64,000 nt of DNA from JAVJSD01 sp040219575 (lineage in GTDB: Bacteria > Planctomycetota > Planctomycetia > Pirellulales > Pirellulaceae): the NCBI GenBank assembly GCA_040219575.1, contig JAVJSD010000056.1, positions 1 to 64,000 of the forward strand, given 5' to 3'. Shown in pieces: positions 1-8,141 of this stretch. The notes under the pieces are model-generated. The model was given only the letters and a program-made list of their open reading frames with translations, searched no databases and was not told the origin of the DNA. The position numbers and the translations under genes were made by a program. The stretch's first letter is position 1. The number at the start of each line of letters is the position of its first letter.

Positions 1-33
1 CACAGTTCACACCTTCGGCGTTCGTTTGGCGTC

Positions 34-134
34 CGTACCAGATTTGCGTCATGCCGCTAAGATGGCGAGTCTGGCGGAATGGCGCAAGAGCAATTTTGGA
101 AAAACTTTAGGTTGCGGAAAACAAGTTTAACGGC
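34..134 (+). repeat. 101-bp inverted repeat, left copy
   Basis: Bases 34-134 are the exact reverse complement of 63900-64000 (101 of 101 positions by direct reading). The copy begins CGTACCAGATTTGCG and ends in GTTTAACGGC. No open frame spans it, so it looks like a dispersed non-coding repeat rather than a gene fragment. The right copy runs to the last base of the window, so the true repeat could be longer on that side. Confidence 0.9.
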
Positions 135-227
135 AAGCCGCAGAGGCGTCGGCGGATCGTTGGCGTAACGTTTCCAGCTAGTGCGACGTCGTGCGCGCGC
201 CGACGCCTGCGCGGCTTGCCGTTAAAC
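125..227. repeat. Long imperfect palindrome inserted in the repeat
   Basis: Arms 125-154 and 198-227 are complementary at 28 of 30 positions and enclose a loop of about 43 bases. The outer ends are GTTTAACGGC and GCCGTTAAAC. In the right-hand copy (63890-63909) the same two decamers sit almost back to back as a short perfect palindrome. The left copy therefore looks like the short palindrome opened by a larger hairpin-forming insert. Confidence 0.75.
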
Positions 228-706
228 GAGTCGGACTCTCTCGTGACGTTGAAATTGCAGGCTTCAATAGCGCAAGTACAGGGTTCGATGCCGATCCGGC
301 CTCCGCGTTACAACACCGGATGGGCGCCGCCCCGCTCGGGACAAATGTTCAGCAACCGGAAGATTCTCGGAATCTTGGTGAAGGGTTCGGCAAACAAAGC
401 GCCGTTCCCCATACAATCCAAGTCGTCGATCGCACTTGTCCTCGTGGAGATCACCGATGATCGCCCCTCGCCTCTTCGACCAGAGCCGGCGACCCACAAT
501 CCCGGCGCAAACGCCGGGCCCGGCCTCGATTTCGGCGTAGAAAAAACGTGCACGGACCAAAGACGCACCGAAGAACCGCGAATAGGGAGCGTGGGCGTTC
601 GCCAACGGGGCGGGTGACGTGTTATCATCGCGCGTCGGCGCGACGGGGGCTGTTGAGAAGTCGTCGCGAGGAAGCATGACCGAGGTCTGCAGCAGGGAGC
701 GTGTCC
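228..706. other. Intergenic region without a recognisable gene
   Basis: No convincing coding frame was found between the palindrome and the first SPFH gene. Open frames here lack start signals and resemble nothing known. A small perfect hairpin lies at 501-518 (7-bp stem CCCGGCG/CGCCGGG, 4-base loop) without a T tract. The stretch presumably holds the promoter of the SPFH pair, but no clear -35/-10 pair stands out. Confidence 0.4.
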
Positions 707-1726
707 ATGTTCGCCATTGTTGGTTTTATGTGCGGCGCCTGCGTGTATATCGCCGCCCGCGTCCTGTTCGGATGCCTGTACACCGTCCGGCCCGACCAAC
801 GGGCGGTGGTCACGAGCTTCGGCGCCGTGCAGAAACTTCAGGAGAAGGCCGCGCCCCCGCCCATGTCCGGCGACGAGCGCGAACGCTACGAGTACCCGCA
901 GGTTCGCGTGGTCGGGCCCGGCGGTCCCTATTTCAAGCTTCCCTGGCAACAGGTGCACAAGGTGAGCGTGGCCACGCAGGCGGTCGACTTGTCGTGGGAT
1001 CCCACCAAGCGGCAGGAGACCATCGAGGCCGTCACCAAGGATAATCTCACCACCGGCGTCAACGGGCAGCTTCGCTACCGCATCAGCGAGAACAACCTGT
1101 ACGCCTACCTGTTCGGAGTGGCGAGCCCGCTGGAGCACGTGATGGGTTACTTTGTCTCCGTACTGCGGGAGAGAATCGCCAACTTCGAAGACCCCAAGGG
1201 CAAGAGTCTGCTTGCTGAAGCCGAAATCGAACAGAGCCCGTTGGGGGGCGAGCCGAGCAAGGCGGTGGAGCTTTCCGAAGGCGTGTCGATCAACGACCTG
1301 CGAAAGAACCTGCCATTGCTCAATCAGTACATGGAGGAGCAGTGCCGCTCGACGACCGGCCGTTACGGCATCGAACTCGACGCGGCCCTGATCACCGAGA
1401 TCGACCCGCCGCCGGAGGTCGACCGGGCCCTGTCGGCGATCAACAGCACGCGCAACCAGGTGGCGGCCGACATCAGCACCGCCCGCGCCGACGCCGAACA
1501 ACAGATCACCATGAGCGCCCGGGCGGTGGAGATCGCCACCAACAACGCCCAGGCGGAGGTGGCGCCGCTGCGGGAGCTGGCGGGCACGCTGGGGGCCATC
1601 AAGTCGCAAGGCGGCTCGGAATGTCTGCGCGCCTACCTGCGCAACCTTCGTGTGCCGCTGTACAAGCGGGCCGATCGCATCGTGCAGTCCGATTCGCACA
1701 ACGGCCAGAATGGAGGGACGGTCTGA
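707..1726 (+). CDS. SPFH/band 7 domain membrane protein (first of pair)
   Basis: This 339-residue protein has one N-terminal hydrophobic segment (about residues 1-25) followed by an SPFH/band 7 domain with the typical opening (VRPDQRAVVTSFGAV) and a GPGGPYFKLPWQ stretch. The C-terminal half is rich in charged and Ala residues, as in the coiled-coil region of stomatin/flotillin relatives. SPFH proteins form membrane-bound oligomers that organise membrane domains or regulate proteases; the specific role here is unknown. ATG 707 is preferred over GTG 701 because AGGGAG at 694-699 is correctly spaced only for the ATG. The stop overlaps the next start by one base, so the two genes are probably translationally coupled. 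Confidence 0.85.
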   Translation: MFAIVGFMCGACVYIAARVLFGCLYTVRPDQRAVVTSFGAVQKLQEKAAPPPMSGDERERYEYPQVRVVGPGGPYFKLPWQQVHKVSVATQAVDLSWDPTKRQETIEAVTKDNLTTGVNGQLRYRISENNLYAYLFGVASPLEHVMGYFVSVLRERIANFEDPKGKSLLAEAEIEQSPLGGEPSKAVELSEGVSINDLRKNLPLLNQYMEEQCRSTTGRYGIELDAALITEIDPPPEVDRALSAINSTRNQVAADISTARADAEQQITMSARAVEIATNNAQAEVAPLRELAGTLGAIKSQGGSECLRAYLRNLRVPLYKRADRIVQSDSHNGQNGGTV

Positions 1727-2700
1727 TGGATCTTTTCCTGTTTGCACCGGGTTTCGTGGCGGGGCTGATGGCGATCCCGATTCTGTTGGGGCTGGCGAGG
1801 TTTCTGGGGTTGTACGCCTGTGTGAAAGAGTGCGAGGTGCACGTTTACACGCTGTTCGGCCGGGTGATCGGCACGATCGAACAGCCGGGACTGCAGTTTC
1901 CCCTGGCGGTGTTTGGTCCCCGGGCGCTGCTGATCGCCTTCTTCGGCAAATGTTACGAGGTGAACACGGCGCTGCGGCAGCACTACTTGCGCAGCCAGAT
2001 GGTCAATTCCGAAGAGGGAACGCCGATGGGCGTCGGCATCTGGTACGAGATGCAGGTGCAGGACCCGGTGGCGTACCTGTTCACCAACGCCAACCCCGAT
2101 GGTTCGCTGCAGGCCAACGTCACCAGCAGCACCATCTCGACGCTCAGCAATCTCGAGATGGAGAAGATGCTCGAGGACCGGCACAGTCTCAGCCGTACGG
2201 TCCGTCAGGCGGTCTCGCCGTTGTCGGAGAAGTGGGGCTACCGGCTGGGCAGCGTCTACATCCGCAAGGTGGCCTTCACCGATCAGCAGATGGTGCACAA
2301 CATCACGCAGAAGGTGGTCAAGCGGTTGGTGCAGGTGACCAGCGCCATGAAGCAGGACGGCGAGAACCGCGTGGGCCTGATCAAGAGCGAGACGGCCTTC
2401 AAGGTCTCACAAAAAATGGGCGAGGCGGCCGCCGCCCGGCCGAAGATCGTCGGCGCGGCGCTCAACGAGATCGCCCAGCAGGACGCCGAGATCCTCGACA
2501 CCGTGCTGGAGGTGATGGAGGTCGATAACCTGCTCGCTTCCGGCGCCTCGATCGACATCCTGCCTTCGGCCAGTAGCGTGCTGCTGCAGCTAAGCGACGG
2601 CGGTCGGCAGCGCGGCGGTGGAGAGGATCCGCCCGAGGCGGCCGACGAGATCGTCACCGCCTCGCAGGCGCCCCGCCCGCAGCGGCGACGACGGAGTTGA
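1726..2700 (+). CDS. SPFH/band 7 domain membrane protein (second of pair)
   Basis: This 324-residue protein has a long hydrophobic N-terminus (about residues 3-30, LFLFAPGFVAGLMAIPILLG) and an SPFH-like domain with a GLQFPLAVFGPRALL stretch matching the corresponding part of the upstream protein. The middle region (about 180-260) is amphipathic and likely coiled coil; the tail is basic and disordered (PRPQRRRRS). GGAGGG at 1711-1716 supports ATG 1726, which overlaps the TGA of the first SPFH gene. The pair probably makes a hetero-oligomeric membrane complex, analogous to HflK/HflC, although these proteins are too divergent to be given those names. Confidence 0.8.
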   Translation: MDLFLFAPGFVAGLMAIPILLGLARFLGLYACVKECEVHVYTLFGRVIGTIEQPGLQFPLAVFGPRALLIAFFGKCYEVNTALRQHYLRSQMVNSEEGTPMGVGIWYEMQVQDPVAYLFTNANPDGSLQANVTSSTISTLSNLEMEKMLEDRHSLSRTVRQAVSPLSEKWGYRLGSVYIRKVAFTDQQMVHNITQKVVKRLVQVTSAMKQDGENRVGLIKSETAFKVSQKMGEAAAARPKIVGAALNEIAQQDAEILDTVLEVMEVDNLLASGASIDILPSASSVLLQLSDGGRQRGGGEDPPEAADEIVTASQAPRPQRRRRS

Positions 2701-2731
2701 GCGGTGTCCCTCAGGCAGTCAGCGGTCGGTC

Positions 2732-3835
2732 ATGGTTGAGCCCTTGGATCTGAATCGTCTGCGCGTGCATCCGCTGTCGGCGCGGCGGAGCTTGACGCGC
2801 GTCGAGGAGATCCTGATCGACCCCGACAGCCCGCCCGACGCGTGCTCGCCGCCGATCGAGCAACGCGTCGCGCAGGCGGCCCAGGATATTCGCCGCGCGC
2901 GGGAGCGGGGCGCCTCGGTCATGTTGCTCTACGGCGCTCACCTGCTGCGCAACGGGGCGGCGCTGCTGTTGGAGCGGATGATGGCCGAGGGGTGGCTCAC
3001 CCATCTGGCGACCAACGGCGCGGGGACCATCCACGACTGGGAGTACGCCTGGTTCGGAGAATCGACCGAAAGCGTGCAGATGAATGTCGCCGACGGCACG
3101 TTCGGCGCGTGGCACGAGACCGCCTGGAACCTGCACGTCGCCATCATGGCGGGCGGCGTGCGGGGTGCGGGCTACGGAAGTTCACTGGGTCGTTTCATCT
3201 GCGAAGACGGCGTGGAGATTCCCACCCGGGAGCAACTCGAAGAGGTGATTCGAGCGGAGCCGTCGCACGAACTGACGCCAGCCCGGGCCGTGTTGCTCGG
3301 CGCGATCGAGCGGCACGACGTGCCCACCGGTCGGCTGCAGGTCGAGCATCGCTGGAAGCAGGCCTCGATCGTGGCGCAGGCGTTTCGCCACGGCGTGCCC
3401 CTGACGGTGCATCCCGGCATCGGCTACGACATCATCAGCAACCATCCGATTTTCAGCGGCGCCGCGATCGGCCGGGCGGCGGAGTTGGACTTCAAGCTGT
3501 TCGGCGGCAGCGTGGAGGGACTCGACGGCGGGGTGGTGCTCTCGATCGGTTCGGCGATCATGGCCCCGCAGGTGTTCGAAAAGAGCCTCAGTTGCGTGAA
3601 CAACCTGCGACGACAGGGCGGCAGGCCGACGGTTCACGACCACACGATTCACGTGGTCGATCTGCAGGACGGCGGCGGTTGGGATTGGACGACCGGCGAA
3701 CCGCCCAAGACCAATCCCGCCTACTACCTGCGGTTCTGCAAGAGTTTTTCCCGGATGGGCGCGGCGATGCACTACACGCAATGCGACAATCGCTCGTTCG
3801 TGCACCACCTCTATCACGCACTGCGGCGCGGATGA
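2732..3835 (+). CDS. Deoxyhypusine-synthase-like conserved protein
   Basis: A 367-residue cytosolic protein with no signal peptide. Conserved-looking stretches include GAHLLRNGAALLLERMM, HLATNGAGTIHDWEYAWFG, an FGAWHET motif and HPGIGYDIISNHP. To my reading it belongs to a bacterial family related to the deoxyhypusine synthase fold (NAD-binding Rossmann-like), but true hypusine formation is not expected because bacteria lack eIF5A. I cannot assign a reaction. It overlaps the next gene, a sugar-kinase homologue, by four bases (ATGA), so the two products very likely act in the same pathway, perhaps on a phosphorylated sugar or nucleotide-sugar. Confidence 0.7.
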   Translation: MVEPLDLNRLRVHPLSARRSLTRVEEILIDPDSPPDACSPPIEQRVAQAAQDIRRARERGASVMLLYGAHLLRNGAALLLERMMAEGWLTHLATNGAGTIHDWEYAWFGESTESVQMNVADGTFGAWHETAWNLHVAIMAGGVRGAGYGSSLGRFICEDGVEIPTREQLEEVIRAEPSHELTPARAVLLGAIERHDVPTGRLQVEHRWKQASIVAQAFRHGVPLTVHPGIGYDIISNHPIFSGAAIGRAAELDFKLFGGSVEGLDGGVVLSIGSAIMAPQVFEKSLSCVNNLRRQGGRPTVHDHTIHVVDLQDGGGWDWTTGEPPKTNPAYYLRFCKSFSRMGAAMHYTQCDNRSFVHHLYHALRRG

Positions 3836-4857
3836 ACGTCGAACGCTTCACGGAACTGGCCGCGCGCTACGGCTCGCTGCATCTCGGCGTGCTGGGAGAC
3901 TTCTGTCTCGATCGCTACTTCGAGATCGACCCGGCCCGGCAGGAGACGTCGATCGAGACGGGCCGCACTGTGCACAACGTGGTCCGTGTGCGGAGTCAGC
4001 CGGGAGGGGCCGGCACCGTGCTCAGTAACCTCTCGGCGCTGGGCGTCGGCCGCATCACACCGATCGGTTTCTGCGGCGACGACGGCGAGGGCTACGAACT
4101 ACGACGCGCATTGAACACGCGGCCCGGCGTGGAACTAACGCACTTTCACACCACGCCGCTGCGCTGCACGTTCACCTACGGCAAGCCGCTGGTCGTGGAA
4201 GCTGGGCGCGAACCGGTCGAACTCGAACGGCTGGACATCAAGAATTGGACGGCGACGCCCCGCGAGCTCGAAGGTGCGTTGATCGCGTCGCTGGAGAGCG
4301 TGTTCGACCACCTCGACGCCCTCATCGTGCTCGATCAGGTCGATGCGGCCGAGACCGGCGTCGTCACGCGGCGGGTGCTAGAGGCCGTCGACCGGCTCGC
4401 GCAGACCGGCGGAGGCAAGCTCGTACTGGCCGACAGCCGCCGCGGACTGGGCGACTACCCGCCGTTGGCGTACAAGATGAATGCCAACGAAATGGCGGTG
4501 ATGGCGGCGACTTCGGCCGACGCCCCGTTGGACCACATCCGCCGCGCGTGCGCGGCCTTGGCGCATCGCACCGGCGCGCCGGCGTTCGTGACCTTGGCCG
4601 AGCGCGGCATCGTGGGAGCCTCGCCACGCGGGGCGGTCGAGCATTGCCCGGCGCATGCGGTGCGCGGGCCGATCGACATCGTCGGGGCGGGGGACGCCGT
4701 TACGGCGAATCTCGTCGCCGCGCTGGCCGCCGGCGGAGACCTCCGCGAAGCGCTGACCCTCGCCATGGCCGCCGCCTCGATCGTGGTGCACGCCTTGGGA
4801 ACGACCGGCGCCGCCACTTGTGAGCAGATTGCGGGATTGGTGAGTGGTGAGTGGTGA
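3832..4857 (+). CDS. PfkB/RfaE-type carbohydrate kinase
   Basis: A 341-residue ribokinase-family protein. It shows the N-terminal GVLGDFCLDRY segment, the GGAGTVLSNLSALGV substrate region and the C-terminal PfkB signature IDIVGAGDAVTANL, in which the Asp of GAGD is the catalytic base. It resembles the kinase half of HldE/RfaE (heptose-7-phosphate 1-kinase) but lacks the nucleotidyltransferase half, so substrate identity is open. ATG 3832 overlaps the upstream stop. The gene ends inside a 7-bp tandem repeat: the last residues (LVSGEW) and the stop are encoded by GGTGAGT units. Confidence 0.8.
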   Translation: MNVERFTELAARYGSLHLGVLGDFCLDRYFEIDPARQETSIETGRTVHNVVRVRSQPGGAGTVLSNLSALGVGRITPIGFCGDDGEGYELRRALNTRPGVELTHFHTTPLRCTFTYGKPLVVEAGREPVELERLDIKNWTATPRELEGALIASLESVFDHLDALIVLDQVDAAETGVVTRRVLEAVDRLAQTGGGKLVLADSRRGLGDYPPLAYKMNANEMAVMAATSADAPLDHIRRACAALAHRTGAPAFVTLAERGIVGASPRGAVEHCPAHAVRGPIDIVGAGDAVTANLVAALAAGGDLREALTLAMAAASIVVHALGTTGAATCEQIAGLVSGEW

Positions 4858-4885
4858 GTGGTGAGTGGTGAGTGGTGAGTGGTGA
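4839..4885. repeat. 7-bp tandem repeat (GGTGAGT)n over a gene end
   Basis: Six exact copies of GGTGAGT occupy 4839-4880, followed by a partial copy to about 4885. The first copies encode the last residues of the kinase and supply its TGA stop (4855-4857). Because the unit length is not a multiple of three, gain or loss of a unit would alter the C-terminus. A related degenerate 8-bp array (AGTAGGTG-like, three units) follows at about 4931-4954. Confidence 0.85.
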
Positions 4886-5184
4886 AATGCGGCGGCCGTA
4901 CTTACTCCAAGCCGACGACTTGTCGTCGTGAGTAGGTCAGTAGGTGAGTAGGTGCTGACGCAAAATCGTTGTATGTTGGCGGATTTTCCCCTCTCGGTCG
5001 GGATACAATGGCGGTTTGATCTTTCCAGCCTTTGTCCGGAAACTTCGTAGCGGAAGTTGTGAGACTTCCGACGGCATCGAAAATGCGGAACTCTCACGAG
5101 CTCCGCTGCAAATCGAATTGCCGCGTCGGCGTTTCCGGACGGAGCCTGGCAATCCGTCCACCTTTCCGCGAAAGTCGCAGGGCC
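4858..5184. other. Intergenic: tandem repeats and a hairpin repeat
   Basis: This 327-base gap holds the remainder of the GGTGAGT array, the AGTAGGTG-like array near 4931-4954 and one copy of the GTAGCGGAAGT hairpin family at 5047-5109. No gene was seen. Confidence 0.5.
5047..5109. repeat. Hairpin repeat, family A (GTAGCGGAAGT...)
   Basis: The left part reads GTAGCGGAAGTTGTGAGACT and forms a small stem (GGAAGT/ACTTCC). The right part GGAACTCTCACGAGCTCCGC mirrors the left imperfectly. The same family recurs at 9878, 17262, 27896, 60735 and 63790. Confidence 0.7.
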
Positions 5185-7350
5185 ATGAAGAGAGTACTTT
5201 GCGCCGGAGTCGTCGGCGTCGGTTTGTGGGCCGCGGTTGTCGGCGTCGTCGCCGCCCAGGAGTCGCCGTTGCGGCTGGCTGGCATCTTCACGGACAACAT
5301 GGTGCTGCAGCAGGAGAAGCCGATCCGCGTGTGGGGTAAGGCGGCCCCGGGAGCGGAAGTCGAAGTGACGCTCACGCAGCGCCCCGACGTCGGAGAGGCG
5401 GCGATCGAGCAGTTCGCCGCGAAGCAGGCCGCCGCCAACCCACGCGGTAGGCGTCAGCAACAACAGGACGACGTTGAGTACGCCGTGCGCGTGCAGTACG
5501 TCGAGAAGAACCCGCCGCCTCGAATCCATCAAACAAAAAAAGCGGCCGCCGACGCCGACGGACAATGGTCGGTCGAATTTGAACCGGCCAAGGCCAGCTT
5601 CCAGCCCACGTGGGTCATCGCCCGCTCGGGCGACGAGTTGACGGCGATCGAAAACGTCCTGGTGGGAGAAATCTGGCTCTGTGCGGGGCAGAGCAACATG
5701 GGCTGGAAGAACTTCAACCGCAAGGATCGGGAGGCGGCCTCGGCCGACTTCCCCGGTGTGCGCTACGTGGCTTGGGAGGACTCGTACTACAAGCCGCTCG
5801 AGGACGTTCGCAAGACGCTCCGCTGGCAGGAGTGTTCGCCCGAGACGGCCCAGCAGTTCTCGGCGGTGCCTTACCTGTTTGGCATGTACCTGCACCGCTA
5901 TCTGAAGGTTCCCGTGGGCGTGATCAACGTCGCCCGGGGCGGCACGACCGGGCAGGCGTGGGCGATGCGCGAGCATCTCGATCGAATCGACGACCCGATC
6001 ATCGAGCACATCCTCGCCGAATACGACGCACAGACCAAAACCTGGGAGGATCCCGCCCAGGTCAAGCAGATCATGGCCGACTGGCGGGCCGCGATCGAAA
6101 CGGCGAAGCGGGAGCACGCCGCGAAAGTCGCCCAGGCCAAGGCCGATGGGAAAAACGAACCGAAGCTTCGCCTGCCGAAACAGCCGGCCGATCCGCGCAG
6201 CGGGTGGAGCCCGCCGGCCGGACTGTTCAATGCCACGGTGATGCCGATTCGCCGCCTGGGCGTGCGCGGCGTCCTGTATTACCAGGGCGAGAACAACAAC
6301 TTTCTCCGCTGGACGCAGTACGAATCGACCTTTCCCCAGGTACCCGTCTCGTTCCGCCAGGCGCTGGGCGACCCTTCCCTCCCCTTCGGCTGCATCAGTC
6401 AGCCGGGCTGGGGACAGTTTGGCCTCGATCCCGAGGTCGCCACCGTGGCCGAGGGCTACGCCAACGTCCGCGACATCCAGCGCCGCGCTCTGAAAGACGA
6501 CCCGCACGCCGGCATGATCGCGACCTATCCCACGGGGAATTCCTACATCCACCCCGCGGAAAAACTTCCCGTGGCCGAGTACGCCTCGCTGTGGGCGTTG
6601 GCCAACGTGTACGACGCCCCGGTCATGCATCGCGGCCCGCGATATCGGCAGCTGAAGAAGAGAGACGGCAAACTGTTCCTGTTCTTCGACTTGGATCCCG
6701 TCGTGGAGAAGATGATCAAACCGGGCCAGGATCCGCCATCGTGGCTGGTGCTGCCGTGCGCGTATCAGGGCAATGCGGCGCTGGAAGGCTTCATCGTCGC
6801 GGGCGCGGATCGGCGGTGGTATCCGGCTCAGGCCAGGCACGTTAAGCTCGACGGCCAATGGTGTCTGGAGTTGAGCAGCGACCTGGTCGCCGAACCGGTG
6901 GCGGCCCGCTACGGTTGGGCGAACTGGCCGACCGGCAATCTCGTCGGTCGCGACAACCTGCCGGTTCCCTTGTTTCGCACCGACGACTGGCCGCTGGCCG
7001 AGGGCGTCGCCCACTCGCCCGAGGCGCAGCAGCGAAGCCGCGAACACCTGGACCAACTCAAGCAGCAGGGGGCGCTGCAGGCGCTCGACCGCCGACTTCG
7101 CCAACTGGCGGTCGACGTGCCGGAACTGGAAATGGAGTTGTATATCCGCAAGCTGAAGAGCGAAGAGCAGTTGATTCTCGGCAAGATCGCGCGGCTGAAG
7201 GCCGTGCTCGACGAATTTGAATCCGACCCCTGGCTGTCGCGAACGCTCCAGCGCAATCACCAGGAACTACTCGACGACATCGCGGCCGTGCGTGAAAAGG
7301 TCGAATCGCTGGAATTGGCGGCCAAGAAAAAAGCCGAGGCACAAGAATGA
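5185..7350 (+). CDS. Exported sialate O-acetylesterase-like SGNH hydrolase
   Basis: 721 residues. The signal peptide spans about 1-24 (MKRVLCAGVV... ending VVAAQ). Residues 27-62 form an N-terminal beta-domain, followed by an insertion of about 50 residues rich in Gln, Arg and Lys (73-120). The esterase core starts with GEIWLCAGQSNM, whose Ser170 is the family nucleophile; NVARGGTTGQAW and GVLYYQGENNN follow the pattern of sialate O-acetylesterases. The expected catalytic His is probably His456 (SYIHPAEKLPV), where relatives usually have a D-x-H-P; here the Asp position appears changed. Residues about 608-721 form a long coiled coil, unusual for the family. It is coupled to the metallopeptidase gene (ATGA overlap). 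Likely role: deacetylation of sugars outside the cytoplasm. Confidence 0.75.
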   Translation: MKRVLCAGVVGVGLWAAVVGVVAAQESPLRLAGIFTDNMVLQQEKPIRVWGKAAPGAEVEVTLTQRPDVGEAAIEQFAAKQAAANPRGRRQQQQDDVEYAVRVQYVEKNPPPRIHQTKKAAADADGQWSVEFEPAKASFQPTWVIARSGDELTAIENVLVGEIWLCAGQSNMGWKNFNRKDREAASADFPGVRYVAWEDSYYKPLEDVRKTLRWQECSPETAQQFSAVPYLFGMYLHRYLKVPVGVINVARGGTTGQAWAMREHLDRIDDPIIEHILAEYDAQTKTWEDPAQVKQIMADWRAAIETAKREHAAKVAQAKADGKNEPKLRLPKQPADPRSGWSPPAGLFNATVMPIRRLGVRGVLYYQGENNNFLRWTQYESTFPQVPVSFRQALGDPSLPFGCISQPGWGQFGLDPEVATVAEGYANVRDIQRRALKDDPHAGMIATYPTGNSYIHPAEKLPVAEYASLWALANVYDAPVMHRGPRYRQLKKRDGKLFLFFDLDPVVEKMIKPGQDPPSWLVLPCAYQGNAALEGFIVAGADRRWYPAQARHVKLDGQWCLELSSDLVAEPVAARYGWANWPTGNLVGRDNLPVPLFRTDDWPLAEGVAHSPEAQQRSREHLDQLKQQGALQALDRRLRQLAVDVPELEMELYIRKLKSEEQLILGKIARLKAVLDEFESDPWLSRTLQRNHQELLDDIAAVREKVESLELAAKKKAEAQE

Positions 7351-8099
7351 ACGTCTCCAACCTCAATCAACCCACGCTCCTGGGAGTCGCCGTCGCGGTG
7401 TGCCTTTGCCTGCCGACGGCGGCTTGGGCCGAGAATACGCCGTCCGACGCCGAAAGGCCCAAGTTCTACGATCCCATCGAACAGAACATCGAAGGCTGGA
7501 CGGTGGCCGTCGATCCCCAGTTGCTCGAAGGCGAGCACGCGGAGACCGGCGCCAGGGCCCTCAAGGCGTTGGCCAATCACCTGCAGCGGATCACGTACAT
7601 TCTCGATGAGGAGCACTTGGCGCAGGTGCGGAAACGCCGCATCTGGATCGAGTACGACAATCCGATCCTCAGCAACATGCAGTACCACCCGGGCCGTGGT
7701 TGGTTGATCGGCAAGGGACTCGATCCGCGATTGGTGAAGCACGTGCACATTCCGCAGGCGCAGGACCTGCTCAATCGCCACACCTGGGTCAAGCACCCGT
7801 ATGTCGTGTTGCACGAACTGGCGCATGCCTATCACGACCAGGAGCTGGACTTCAAGCAGCCGGAGATCGTCGCCGCCTACGAGAGTGCTAAAGAGAAGGG
7901 CATCTACGACAAGGTGCTGCTCTACACCGGCAAGCAGGTGAAGCACTACGCGCTGACGACGCCCATGGAGTACTTCGCCGAGTCGAGCGAGGCGTACCTG
8001 GGCGTGAACGACTTCTATCCCTTCGTGCGGGCCGAATTGAAGGAGCACGACCCGACGATGTACGACCTGATGGTCAAGTTCTGGGGGCCGGTGAAGTAG
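7347..8099 (+). CDS. Exported zincin-like metallopeptidase (HELAH)
   Basis: 250 residues with a signal peptide (about 1-28, ending TAAWAE). The motif VVLHELAHAYHDQ is an HExxH zinc-binding site, and the downstream EYFAESSEAYLG provides a plausible third ligand Glu, the arrangement seen in ATLF/M34-like and gluzincin families. The body is short, so this is a minimal peptidase or a degenerate relative. ATG 7347 overlaps the upstream esterase stop by four bases, suggesting the two exported proteins act together, perhaps on glycoprotein or extracellular polymer. Substrate is unknown. Confidence 0.7.
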   Translation: MNVSNLNQPTLLGVAVAVCLCLPTAAWAENTPSDAERPKFYDPIEQNIEGWTVAVDPQLLEGEHAETGARALKALANHLQRITYILDEEHLAQVRKRRIWIEYDNPILSNMQYHPGRGWLIGKGLDPRLVKHVHIPQAQDLLNRHTWVKHPYVVLHELAHAYHDQELDFKQPEIVAAYESAKEKGIYDKVLLYTGKQVKHYALTTPMEYFAESSEAYLGVNDFYPFVRAELKEHDPTMYDLMVKFWGPVK

Positions 8100-8141
8100 C
8101 GGGTCGGCTGAACGCCGCCTTGCCGCTCGTGCTGGCGCGGT

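Noticed and set aside
2732..3835. True deoxyhypusine synthase
   Set aside because: Similarity is at fold level by impression only, and the eIF5A substrate is not expected in bacteria.
4378..7260. Very long minus-strand open frame (960 codons) opposite the esterase gene
   Set aside because: It is antisense to a gene with clear motifs and its translation is Arg/Leu/His/Gly-rich without any domain; a by-product of high GC at third positions.
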